Source: Flavobacteriales bacterium
Lineage (GTDB): Bacteria; Bacteroidota; Bacteroidia; Flavobacteriales_F; PHOS-HE28
Reading direction: 5' to 3'
DNA: 48,668 nucleotides
Assembly: GCA_016788485.1 (NCBI GenBank)
Contig: JAEUSV010000060.1
Location: 1 to 48,668 of the forward strand
Shown: positions 20,201 to 25,638 of the stretch, one piece after another
Numbering within the stretch: position 1 is the first letter of the stretch
How the letters are laid out: each line of letters starts with the position of its first letter
Position numbers and translations under genes: made by a program
The notes under the pieces: generated by a model
The model's input: the letters and a program-made list of their open reading frames with translations, nothing else
What the model was told of the DNA's origin: nothing
The model's database searches: none

Positions 20201-21660
20201 GTGTAGGGCGGGAAGCCACCGGTATGGCCGAGGTCGATGGCGCCGTTCGCGCTCGCATTGCACAAGGGTTGCGTCACGTTGCCTGTGAGCGACAGATGGC
20301 TAACACGCACCTGCCGGGTCACCGTGCGGCTGCAGGTCCCCTCGGTGATGGTGACCGTGTAGTTCGTGTTCGTGCTGGGATGCACCCAGGTGACAGCGCT
20401 CGTGGGAGAGCTCACCGTGGCGGCAGGGGACCAGGCATAGCTGGCGCCGCCGGTGACCGTGTACTGCACCGAGTCACCGGCACAGAGCACCACGTTGCCG
20501 GGGCTCACCGTGGCGATCAGCGTGTCAACGATGTTGAACTGGAGCGTATCCAGTGATTGGGCGGGGCAGAAGGGATTGCCGAGGATGAACGTGAGGTACT
20601 CGGTGGATTCGTTCAGCGCATCGCTCAGCGGGTTCACCGGGCGGTCCACATAGGTCTGGTTGGCCGGGATCTGGATCGTCTTGGCCAGGGCCGGGTTGGT
20701 GGGCGTGATGGCGCTGTAATCCGTACCGTTGGTCGCACTTCCCTGGATGTAGTACTGGATGGAGAGCGGAGTGGGGCGCGGGAAAGGGCGTGAGAATCGC
20801 ACCCAGCCTGGGTTGCAGCCCTCCACCATGTCCGGTGATCCACTGGCCGTGAAGGCCTGCATGGTCACGTTGTTGCTCTTGATCTTCTCGATGAAGACCC
20901 CCGAGTCGAATTTCCGGTCCGATGCATCGGCGATGATCAGCTTCAAGTGATAGGACTGGCAGGCGTTCACGGCCGTTCGTGCCATCAGGTTCCTCGTGAA
21001 GCCGTCGTACTGGATGTGAGCGCCACCGGTGTTGTCCTGGTAATAGGCGGAGTTGCTTCCGTTGTTGACGTTGTTGATGGTCACCGGCTGGTTGCTGCCG
21101 GGTATCAGGGCGATGTTCTTGTCGTTGCCGGCGTTGGGGTCGCCCACGATGCCGGGTCCGCTGATGAAGAAGCCGAACACGTCGTTGTACTGGGAACCGA
21201 CCCACTCGTTGTACTCCTCCGAGGCGAACACGAAATTGAACGACAGGCTGTCGCCGGTGGGGATGATGTCGAACTCGAACTTGCAGGCGTCCATGGTGGT
21301 GCGCCCGGTGACCGCGTTCAGTACGGCATCGCCGGCCGTGTTCTGTGCGAACCAGTTCGAGTTGCCGCCGTTGTTGTTCGGACCCGGGGCGTCCGTGATG
21401 CGTCCGGTGGTGAGCACGACCCCTTCATCAGCGCCAAGGGAGGTGCCCGTGTAGCTGAAAACGCCGAAGCCCTGCGCATGGCAGGTGATCGTGGGGTTGG
21501 AGATGGTGACCCCGGGGCCCGTGATGTTCGCGGCCAGCTGCTGCAGGTCGGCCTGTGGGCTCACCGTGAGCTGGGCGCTCGCCATCAAGGCCGACGCGAT
21601 CAGGGAGCCGGTGAGCGAACGTCGTAGGGTGTTCTGGAAGCGCATCGTGCCGGTCATCAT
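11260..21660 (-). CDS. Giant SprB-like repeat adhesin with choice-of-anchor L domain and gliding-type C-terminal domain
   Basis: A predicted cell-surface adhesin of 3466 residues. Parts in order: signal peptide (MMTGTMRFQNTLRRSLTGSL then ...ASAQ, about 30 residues); a choice-of-anchor L domain (about 30-270, with DEGVVLTTG and FVFASEEYNEWVG); a Calx-beta-like domain (about 285-385, ATNGTDYSAI) and a short Ig-like segment; 36 SprB repeats of 75-85 residues; and a C-terminal domain of 87 residues beginning LAMPTGFSPNGDGANDSYVV with FNRWGNVVY, the gliding-motility-associated type B T9SS signal. SprB of Flavobacterium is moved along the cell surface by the gliding motor. Whether this cell glides cannot be told here, as no gld gene is in view. 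The start ATG at 21660 overlaps the preceding stop (ATGA). The frame is open further upstream, but that part overlaps the preceding gene. Confidence 0.95.
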   Translation of the reverse strand: MMTGTMRFQNTLRRSLTGSLIASALMASAQLTVSPQADLQQLAANITGPGVTISNPTITCHAQGFGVFSYTGTSLGADEGVVLTTGRITDAPGPNNNGGNSNWFAQNTAGDAVLNAVTGRTTMDACKFEFDIIPTGDSLSFNFVFASEEYNEWVGSQYNDVFGFFISGPGIVGDPNAGNDKNIALIPGSNQPVTINNVNNGSNSAYYQDNTGGAHIQYDGFTRNLMARTAVNACQSYHLKLIIADASDRKFDSGVFIEKIKSNNVTMQAFTASGSPDMVEGCNPGWVRFSRPFPRPTPLSIQYYIQGSATNGTDYSAITPTNPALAKTIQIPANQTYVDRPVNPLSDALNESTEYLTFILGNPFCPAQSLDTLQFNIVDTLIATVSPGNVVLCAGDSVQYTVTGGASYAWSPAATVSSPTSAVTWVHPSTNTNYTVTITEGTCSRTVTRQVRVSHLSLTGNVTQPLCNASANGAIDLGHTGGFPPYTYAWTGPNGFTASTQDITGLAPGTYTVVVNDAACTRTQSFNVIAPAVLGVTTTPSILPFGQNIACNGGSTGSIATTITGGVAPYTAAWSGPNGFTSASPSLSGLAAGPYDLLVTDVNGCTVTSSVTLTQPQPMSASISATTPVLCFGDGLGGASATITGGIPPYTYAWGTTPSQSTPTATGLAAGTYPVTITDGYGCTASATAVVAGPTAPLGTALNSTTQVLCFGNSTGSASITVSGGTPDYTTTWNTSPAQTGTNATGLPAGTWTATVTDANGCSTTRDVIITQPVATLAASVSLQADVACFGGSTGSATVSASGGTGPYTYGWSTIPAQNTATATGLSAGTWTCTVSDLNNCSTAVTATISQPASTLSTTIAAQMDVACHGSSTGSASITANGGTAPYTFAWNTTPVQSSATALNLSAGTWTCSVTDANGCSTTHSVTITQPAAPLSTSLSAQTNVSCSGGTNGAATILATGGSSPYTYSWNTNPVQNAATASGLSAGTWTCTVTDANGCSAQRTVTITEPVSALAAAIGTTTNVACHGEQSGSISVVVSGGTAPYSQAWNTTPAQNGTTANGLPAGAWTCTVTDANGCVTSASASINQPTAALSAAITAQTNVLIFGQSTGSATVAANAGTAPYTYAWSTSPVQTTATASGLAAGGYLVVVTDANGCSTTATVAITQPGSALAAAIGSQVNVACHGDATGSATASASGGVAPYSFLWNTTPAQNGATATGLPAGTWTVTVTDANGAVSTGSVNITEPVAPLAATLSAQTNVSCHGDQTGTATVNVSGGTPGYTLSWNTTPAQNGAQASGLGAGTYICSVIDANGCTTAVSVTITGPAAALSAVLSSTTDVACHGGSTGSATVTANGGTAPYAYDWNTAPQQTSAQATGLSAGTWTCTVTDANGCSTNIPATIAQPAQALSVLANSTAQATCGIANGAANATASGGTAPYGYQWSSTPVQTSASLMGVDAGGYTVTVTDANGCAANAGTTITSPSTLTMALASTTDQACFGSSSGQATVAASGGIAPYTYTWNTVPVQVGATASGLAAGSYTATVTDGSGCSTSIPVVINGPAAPLTLSTTSTTNVLCFAAATGGAEVSASGGTAPYQYIWNTSPTVTGDSIGGLAAGVYAVSVTDANGCTANSTVTITQPTTEIVAFIENFQHESCFGAQDGWVTLDVVGGSGSYTMTWNTVPPQSGPTAVGLGAGIYTLTVTDDNGCSIPKFYPVNINGPSAPLATALSAVDHDGFAISCPGGADGQVFANTTGGTAPYTYAWTGPNGPLGNATQLAGLSAGSYEVTTTDVNGCSTTVSITLGEPAPLAIGASITTAACMGTNTGAIDATVTGGTSPYTIQWNGPGGYFSTSTDITGLMAGVYTATLTDAHGCTNSFPFNVTQPGQVAVSGTVSTYAGGQNITCDGASDGSIDITATGGIAPYTYAWSGPAITNGAAEDLSGLVAGSYSVVVTDANGCDALAQFSLNAPAPLTASLTNTLFNGADLSCANATDGAIDAGITGGTSPYTFTWNGPNGYNATTEDITALGAGTYTLVVNDANGCTTSATLTLDQPEALIAVATSPTYNSGSNISCDGASNGSIDLQLTGGTGFVQVSWSGPNGFTSSAPSPTGLDAGTYTLVTTDANGCQATDTIVLSAPPPITLSGSPAVLANGTNLLCDQSNDGAIDLTVSGGAGNTVFQWTGTGAFTASTEDVNGLGAGSYTVNVIDQNGCSASTNFTLTAPAPLQATSSASPVACFASPTGALDLSITGGTLPYTYLWSGPGAFSATTEDISGLFAGGYIATITDASGCTLVHGATVTQPNTFQVSAVQPQYTGGNNVSCHGANDASIDVTVAGGVAPYYFAWSGPNGFVAITEDITGIGAGSYILVITDQNGCSTLLNYSVTGPDALALGLTPALFAGGANTGCSDSQDGYVDASVSGGIQPYTYAWTGPNGLTSTSEDITGLEAGTYVLVVTDVLGCSITDSVNLVPATPVAATPNATVLGNGANVSCADATDGSINLAINGGAQPYTVIWSGPNGTSYVQEDLSNVPAGTYAATITDLNGCSTTASITLDAPDTLTIDLTASLYGNGFNLPCQGAAEGTLSASVNGGSPGYSYTWSGPNGFAGSGAVIDSLVAGTYTVQVSDAAGCSITSSFTLTEPITLNLTSAISDAGFGYAVSCAGNDGTIDVNASGGTTPYVFDWTGPNGFASLNEDLANLQAGTYQLQVSDANGCAVTRTFDLLAPAPVQLGTTVTGTICDNATDGAIDLAVSGGVQPMTFSWTGSNGLAASTEDLASLPGGTYSVIVTDAMNCQATTSALVLASAPIDLGAYVSTYGAVNIACAGDSSGVIELSIAGGAGTLDVQWTGPNGYTADTTELSGLHAGTYTATITDANGCTADTTITLVAPTAPIGATLSAALQPSSTNISCTGGNDGSIDATVTGGTLPYTFAWRGPDSTSYATEDLTALLAGTYDLVITDANQCTFTTSITLTEPDSALALSTAVSQYTGGTAVTCDGMSDGWASVAATGGSGGNTVNWSGPNGFVAQGDSIGGLAAGTYTATITDMNGCSTSASINLDAPQPINATVTPMLQAGGTVISCAGASDGMLQAGATGGTAGYTFTWSGPGGATATGATATGIGAGSWCLLVTDTNGCTVQACETITSPLPIDLGANTSPETCGGSNGSIDLTINGGTGPFGTTWSNGSTLEDPAGLVEGSYTVTVTDANGCSADTTLVVNGSPMLAISALSTDNLCNGASDGAIDLTPMNGTAPFSFVWSNGDATEDITGLAAGTYSVLVSDASGCTWSDTLVINAPPALEVSADVLVHGNGYNISTPGGSNGAIALTTTGGTAPYTYAWSNGPSTAGVNALAAGTYTVLITDANGCTTTMTFTLTDPDGLAMPTGFSPNGDGANDSYVVQGLDAYSSRQLIVFNRWGNVVYESPNYRNNWTGENSEGEQLPNGTYFVILRLNEGAETLQNYVDLRR
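11524..20295 (-). repeat. Array of 36 SprB repeats (about 243-bp period) inside the adhesin gene
   Basis: 36 imperfect tandem units average 81 residues. Each follows the pattern xCxGxxxGSxxxxxxGGxxPYTYxW...GLxAGTYxxxVTDANGCS, normally with two Cys per unit. Block limits: units 1-2 at 19804-20295; units 3-16 (mean 79 residues, WNTxPxQ core) at 16489-19803; units 17-33 (mean 84 residues, WSGPNG core, usually with an extra YxxGxN segment) at 12214-16488; units 34-36 (mean 77 residues, WSNG core) at 11524-12213. DNA coding for TVTDANGC is almost identical in many units, so the region is prone to recombination and assembly error. Confidence 0.93.
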
Positions 21661-22019
21661 TGGTTGCGTACCGCGGCGCACTGGGCCTCGGCCTGTTGGC
21701 GGTCGATGGTGAGCAGGGAATAGGCCTGCCGACCGAACTGCTGGTCGAGCACGGCCTCGGCGTTCGAACGAAGGCTTCCGCGCATGGCGGCCCCGTTGGG
21801 CTCCAGCACCAGGATGCCGGCTGGCACGCACGCAAAGGCGACCCTCAGGTCGCCCCGGGCGGTAAGGTCCTGGATGATGGCGTCGCGGTGGGCCGCTGTA
21901 AGACCGTTCACCTGGAAGGTGACGGCGTTCGTCAGAGGGCTTTGGGCGCGCAGGGCGGCCTGTGCCAGTATGAGCATGGCCCAGAGGGCCACGGCACGGG
22001 AAATGAGCCGGTTGTCCAT
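21657..22019 (-). CDS. Small secreted protein of unknown function, first gene of the adhesin operon
   Basis: 120 residues with a clear signal peptide (RAVALWAMLILAQAALRAQ, cleavage near residue 26) and a mature part of about 95 residues. I do not recognise a family. The order of predicted elements (TFQVNGL strand, AAHRDAIIQDLTA helix, LRVAFACVPAGILVLEP strands, LRSNAEAVLDQQFG helix, AYSLLTID strand) resembles a ferredoxin-like babbab fold such as HMA domains, but the metal-binding CxxC is absent; only two Cys are present in the mature part. Its TGA overlaps the adhesin ATG (ATGA), so it is translationally coupled to it. A role in adhesin export, folding or disulfide handling is possible but unproven. 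Confidence 0.85.
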   Translation of the reverse strand: MDNRLISRAVALWAMLILAQAALRAQSPLTNAVTFQVNGLTAAHRDAIIQDLTARGDLRVAFACVPAGILVLEPNGAAMRGSLRSNAEAVLDQQFGRQAYSLLTIDRQQAEAQCAAVRNQ

Positions 22020-22138
22020 GTATCGGTCCTTGAGGCCGGCGGGTGTGAGCGCACCTGCCGACGGGACCGTGTTACGGCGAAAAGATCCGACGGGTTACCG
22101 GAAAAGCCGGACGAAAGGCTGAAAGGCGCCGATGGTCT

Positions 22139-22891
22139 TCAGCCCTTGGGCTTGCGGGCCTGGCTGGCCTGGTGCAGAACGATGCCCGTGGCCACCGACA
22201 CGTTCAGTGAACCGATCGTCCCGGCCATGTCGATGCGCACGAGCTGGTCGGCCAGGCGCAGGACCGTGGGGGAGATGCCGGTCTCCTCCGAACCCATCAC
22301 TACCACCAGAGGGCCGCTGAGCTGGGCCGAGGCCAGGGGCGTGTCGCCCTTTTCGGTGCAGGCCGCGATGCGCAGGCCATGCTCGTGGGCGCGTCGCAAC
22401 GCATCGGGAAAGCTCATCACCCGGCATACGGGCAACCGGAGCAGGGCTCCGGCGGAGCTTTTCACGGCATCGGGGCCGAGCCTTGCGGTCCCCTGCTTCG
22501 GCACCAGGATCGCGTGTGCCCCGAAGCATTCGGCGCTGCGGGCGATGGCCCCCATGTTCCGCACGTCGGTCACGCTGTCCAGCGCCACGATGAAGGGGTC
22601 CTCGCCACGCTCATAGGCCTGGGCGATCACCCCGTCGAGGTCCTGTTCCTCCACCTGGCTGATGAAGGCCACCACTCCTTGGTGCTCCGCCCGGGTCAGG
22701 CGGTCGAGCTTCTCGGGGGGCACGGGCTGCCAGGGCACGTCGCGTTCACGCGCCAGCTGCTTCAGCTCGCGCACGCCCTCGCCACCGGCATCGCGCCGGA
22801 TCAGCAAGCGTTCCACGTTGCGCCCGCTCCGCAGGGCTTCGATCACCGGCCGCACTCCGCAGACCAGGTCCTCTTTCTTGTTGGTGCTCAA
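22139..22891 (-). CDS. rlmB: TrmH/RlmB-family rRNA 2'-O-methyltransferase
   Basis: A SPOUT-fold S-adenosylmethionine-dependent 2'-O-methyltransferase. It has an N-terminal substrate-binding domain (about residues 1-80, LVCGVRPVIEALRSG) and the three TrmH motifs: NMGAIARSAECFG (112-124), GSEETGIS (200-207) and IDMAGTIGSLNVSVA (220-234). RlmB of E. coli methylates G2251 of 23S rRNA; the exact target here is inferred. I chose the TTG at 22891 because it overlaps the preceding stop as TTGA and gives the standard start STNKKEDLVCGV; the upstream frame is antisense-like filler inside the GWxTD gene. Last gene of a minus-strand run. Confidence 0.9.
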   Translation of the reverse strand: MSTNKKEDLVCGVRPVIEALRSGRNVERLLIRRDAGGEGVRELKQLARERDVPWQPVPPEKLDRLTRAEHQGVVAFISQVEEQDLDGVIAQAYERGEDPFIVALDSVTDVRNMGAIARSAECFGAHAILVPKQGTARLGPDAVKSSAGALLRLPVCRVMSFPDALRRAHEHGLRIAACTEKGDTPLASAQLSGPLVVVMGSEETGISPTVLRLADQLVRIDMAGTIGSLNVSVATGIVLHQASQARKPKG

Positions 22892-24171
22892 TGCTGTTGG
22901 ATGCGTCCGTTGCGCCAGCTTTCCACGTTTCGGTACCAGGCCCCCTTGAACATGGGGTCGCGGTCCAGTTCGTAGTCGTTGTCGGTCAGCCCGTCCTCGC
23001 GTCGCTTGAAGCTGAAGGAAAGGCTCATCAGGTTGTTCTCCTCGCCATAGGTCCACACCTCGCCCTTGTCCGTTCGCCGCACGTTGCTGGGTGGGCCGAA
23101 GATGATGTAGACCAGGCCGCGATCGGTCCGCCAGCCCTCGGCCACCGAGGTGAACTCCCGGTTGGCCGTTTCCACCCGTGAATAGAACGCGCGGATCGCC
23201 CCCCGGGCACGTTCCTGGTCACCGGCGGCATCGGTCCAGAACTTCTCGAGCGCACGTCGCCGGTCCCCGGCCTTGTCGATCCGGTCCCATTCCTGCATGC
23301 TGGTGATGTAGCGAAGGGGGGCCAGCATGTCGTCCACCGTGCGCACCGTGGGGTAGGCCGCGCCCATCGCGTGCAACATCAGTCCTTCCACCAGGGCGGT
23401 GTCGGTGCGCAGCAGCAGGGCCCCGCTGTCCGGCATCTGCACCACGTAGTTGCCTTGCTCGTCGGGCATCACCTGGTACAGGGTGTCGGGTGCGCCCAGG
23501 AGCACCGGCGTACGTTGCTGGGTGAAGACGGGCGGTGGCAGCTTCACGGTGCGGGGCCTGTGGTCGACCCAGAGCGGCCGTCCGCCGCAGGTCTCGCACT
23601 TCACAGCCACGGGACCCGTGAAGGCGAGGTGGTCATCGAACAGCGGAACGCCCGAACGAGGGTCGAAGGGGAGCATGCTGTGCCGGTCGCCAGGACGCGG
23701 AGCGTTCACGCGCAGGTAACGGTGCTCGCTCACGTCCCGGTTCTCGTCACGGGCGATCACCTTGAGCAGGAACTCGGCCGAGGGCGTGCGCTTCAGCTCG
23801 AAGCTCCCCACCAGTTCCTGGTCGCGCCCGCTGGCGTCGGCCTGGTCGCGCACGAAGGTGCTCGCGCTGTCGAGCAGGTTCTTCCCGCCGCCGATGGGAT
23901 AAGCCTCGTAAAGGATGGTGACGTTGGACCGGAAAGGACCGCCTCCGCCCTGGCTCTTGTAGAGCAGGTCGGCGGTGTGCAGCTTGAAGTAGATCACCGT
24001 GCGATCGGCGGTGGCATGGTGCAGCCGCGCCTCGAACCGGAGTTCGCCCGTGCTGCGGTCCTGCGTGCCCGACGAGCCGGTGTCGGCGCCCTTGGTGGTC
24101 GCGGTGCTGCTGCCACAGCCCTGAAGAACGGCCGCGGCGACAAGCAGGGCGATGGAGAGCGACCACCTCAT
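22888..24171 (-). CDS. GWxTD-domain lipoprotein
   Basis: 427 residues with lipobox VLQGC (Cys19), so a predicted lipoprotein. The C-terminal part contains EGWRTDRGLVYIIFGPPSNV, the defining motif of the GWxTD domain, found mainly in Bacteroidota and related phyla and without a settled function. The middle (about 40-200) is beta-rich. There is a possible zinc-type pair CETCGG near residue 195. Its start overlaps the rmuC stop (ATGA) and its own stop overlaps the rlmB start (TTGA), so it is translationally coupled on both sides. Confidence 0.93.
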   Translation of the reverse strand: MRWSLSIALLVAAAVLQGCGSSTATTKGADTGSSGTQDRSTGELRFEARLHHATADRTVIYFKLHTADLLYKSQGGGGPFRSNVTILYEAYPIGGGKNLLDSASTFVRDQADASGRDQELVGSFELKRTPSAEFLLKVIARDENRDVSEHRYLRVNAPRPGDRHSMLPFDPRSGVPLFDDHLAFTGPVAVKCETCGGRPLWVDHRPRTVKLPPPVFTQQRTPVLLGAPDTLYQVMPDEQGNYVVQMPDSGALLLRTDTALVEGLMLHAMGAAYPTVRTVDDMLAPLRYITSMQEWDRIDKAGDRRRALEKFWTDAAGDQERARGAIRAFYSRVETANREFTSVAEGWRTDRGLVYIIFGPPSNVRRTDKGEVWTYGEENNLMSLSFSFKRREDGLTDNDYELDRDPMFKGAWYRNVESWRNGRIQQH

Positions 24172-25568
24172 TCGAGCAGGGAGGCTTGATCGCCCAACGA
24201 GCGCTGCAGCAGCTTCTCGTTGACCGTACGGTTGGTCTTGGCGCCGAGCTCCTTCAGCTTCTCCACCTGGCGCACCAGGTTGCCGGGGCCTTCGCTCAGC
24301 TTGCCCATGGCCTCGCTGTAGCTCTTCTTGGCCGCATCCATCTGCTGGCCCACCTTGATCAGGTCCTCGCTGAAGCCGACGAACTTCTCGTAAAGCTTGC
24401 CGGCGCGGTCCGCGATCTCCAGGTGGTTGCGCGCGATGCGTTCGTGCTTCCAGATGCTGTGGATGGTGCGCAGGGTGGCCATGAGCGTGGTGTGCGTCAC
24501 CATCACCACCTGCCGGTCGTAGGCCTCCTGGAACAGCTCGGGCCGCTCGCGCAGCGCCAGCAGGAAGGCGGGTTCGATCGGCACGAACATGAGCACGAAG
24601 TCAACGCTCCGCACATCGTAGAGCTTGGTGTAGTCCTTCTCGGAAAGACCCTTCGCATGCGCCCGCAGGCTCTCCACGTGCTGCCGCATGAGACGCTCCT
24701 TCTCGGCGGCGTCGGTGGCGGCCGCCCAGCGTTCGTAATGGAGCAGCGACACCTTGCTGTCGATCACCAGGTGCTTCTGGTCGGGGAGCATCACCACCGC
24801 ATCGGGCCGCAGGCGCGTGCCATCGCCAAGGGTGGTGCTCTCCTGCATGCTGAACTCGGTGCCCTTCATCAGGCCCGAGGATTCGAGCAGCTTCTCCAGG
24901 ATCATCTCCCCCCATGCGCCCTGTGCCTGCGAGTCGCCCTTCAACGCCCGCGTGAGGTCGTTGGCCTCCTGGCTCAACCGCTGGTTCTGCTCCACCAGCT
25001 TCATGAGCTCGCTCTTGAGCGTATGCCGCTCGCGCCCCTCGCTCTCGTAGGCCTCGCGCACCTGCCGTTGGAAGTCGTTGAGACGGTCCTGCAGTGGCTT
25101 CAGGAGCACACCGAGCTTCTCCTGGTGCTGCTCGTTCAGCGCCTTGCCGCGCTCGCTCAGCAGGCGGTTGGCGATGTTCTCGAACTCGGTGGTGAGGCGC
25201 TGCTGAAGCTGCTCGAGCTCCGCGCGCTGTTCGTTCAGGCGGTCGTTGAGCGTGCGGTTGCGCTCCTGCTCGGTGGCGAGCGTTCCGCTGAGCTTCACGA
25301 GCTCCTCACCGCGCTGCGCCAGCTCCCGCGCCACGACCTGCACGCGCTGGTCGTGCTCGCCGCGCTCGCGGCCCTGCTGCTCGCGCAACAGCACCAACGC
25401 TTCTTCACGTTGCTTCAATACCGCGGTGAGCTCGCCTTTCTCCTGTTCATGCCGAACGCGCAGCTCGGCGAGCGCTGCGGTCTCCCTGCCCTGCCGGAGC
25501 AGGTGCATGAGCAGCGCTCCCAGCAATGCACCGCCCAGCAGCACCAGGACCATCATCCCTGTTCCCAT
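24168..25568 (-). CDS. rmuC: DNA recombination protein RmuC
   Basis: RmuC limits inversions at short inverted repeats in E. coli and belongs to the restriction-endonuclease-like superfamily (family knowledge). Here: an N-terminal membrane segment (VLVLLGGALLGALLMHLL, about residues 6-23), a long coiled coil (about 25-190), and the RmuC core with LKGDSQAQGAWGEMILEKLL, LRPDAVVMLPDQKHLVIDSK and VSLLHYERWAAA. At 466 residues from the ATG at 25568 it is normal size. The frame remains open upstream to 25784, but that overlaps the Omp85 gene. A near-consensus box TACCTTCG lies just upstream, so it may have its own promoter as well as read-through. Confidence 0.95.
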   Translation of the reverse strand: MGTGMMVLVLLGGALLGALLMHLLRQGRETAALAELRVRHEQEKGELTAVLKQREEALVLLREQQGRERGEHDQRVQVVARELAQRGEELVKLSGTLATEQERNRTLNDRLNEQRAELEQLQQRLTTEFENIANRLLSERGKALNEQHQEKLGVLLKPLQDRLNDFQRQVREAYESEGRERHTLKSELMKLVEQNQRLSQEANDLTRALKGDSQAQGAWGEMILEKLLESSGLMKGTEFSMQESTTLGDGTRLRPDAVVMLPDQKHLVIDSKVSLLHYERWAAATDAAEKERLMRQHVESLRAHAKGLSEKDYTKLYDVRSVDFVLMFVPIEPAFLLALRERPELFQEAYDRQVVMVTHTTLMATLRTIHSIWKHERIARNHLEIADRAGKLYEKFVGFSEDLIKVGQQMDAAKKSYSEAMGKLSEGPGNLVRQVEKLKELGAKTNRTVNEKLLQRSLGDQASLLE

Positions 25569-25575
25569 CGCTGCA

Positions 25576-25583
25576 CGAAGGTA
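25576..25583 (-). promoter_or_regulatory. Possible -7 box of rmuC
   Basis: TACCTTCG on the minus strand differs from TAnnTTTG at one base and ends 7 bases before the rmuC ATG, the same spacing as the other predicted leaderless promoters in this window. It lies in the 70-base gap after the Omp85 gene. Confidence 0.35.
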
Positions 25584-25638
25584 GCATGGGCGGGGAGCCA
25601 AGCGGGCAGCGCGCAAGGGCTTGCCGTGGCCGCGCTCA

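Noticed and set aside
11524..20295. Regular 243-bp periodicity considered as a CRISPR or satellite array
   Set aside because: The period is a coding repeat of about 81 residues in one frame; there are no short identical repeats separated by unique spacers.
21661..21831. N-terminal extension of 57 codons on the adhesin frame
   Set aside because: It overlaps the small secreted protein gene in another frame, is Arg-rich, and precedes a proper signal peptide at 21660.
22081..22112. Small CCGG-AAAAG-CCGG hairpin as terminator of rlmB
   Set aside because: The stem is only four base pairs and no T run follows on the minus strand.
22020..22138. Promoter of the adhesin operon
   Set aside because: I searched the 119-base gap on the minus strand for TAnnTTTG and found no match; a promoter must exist, perhaps of another sigma type or within rlmB, but I cannot support a site.
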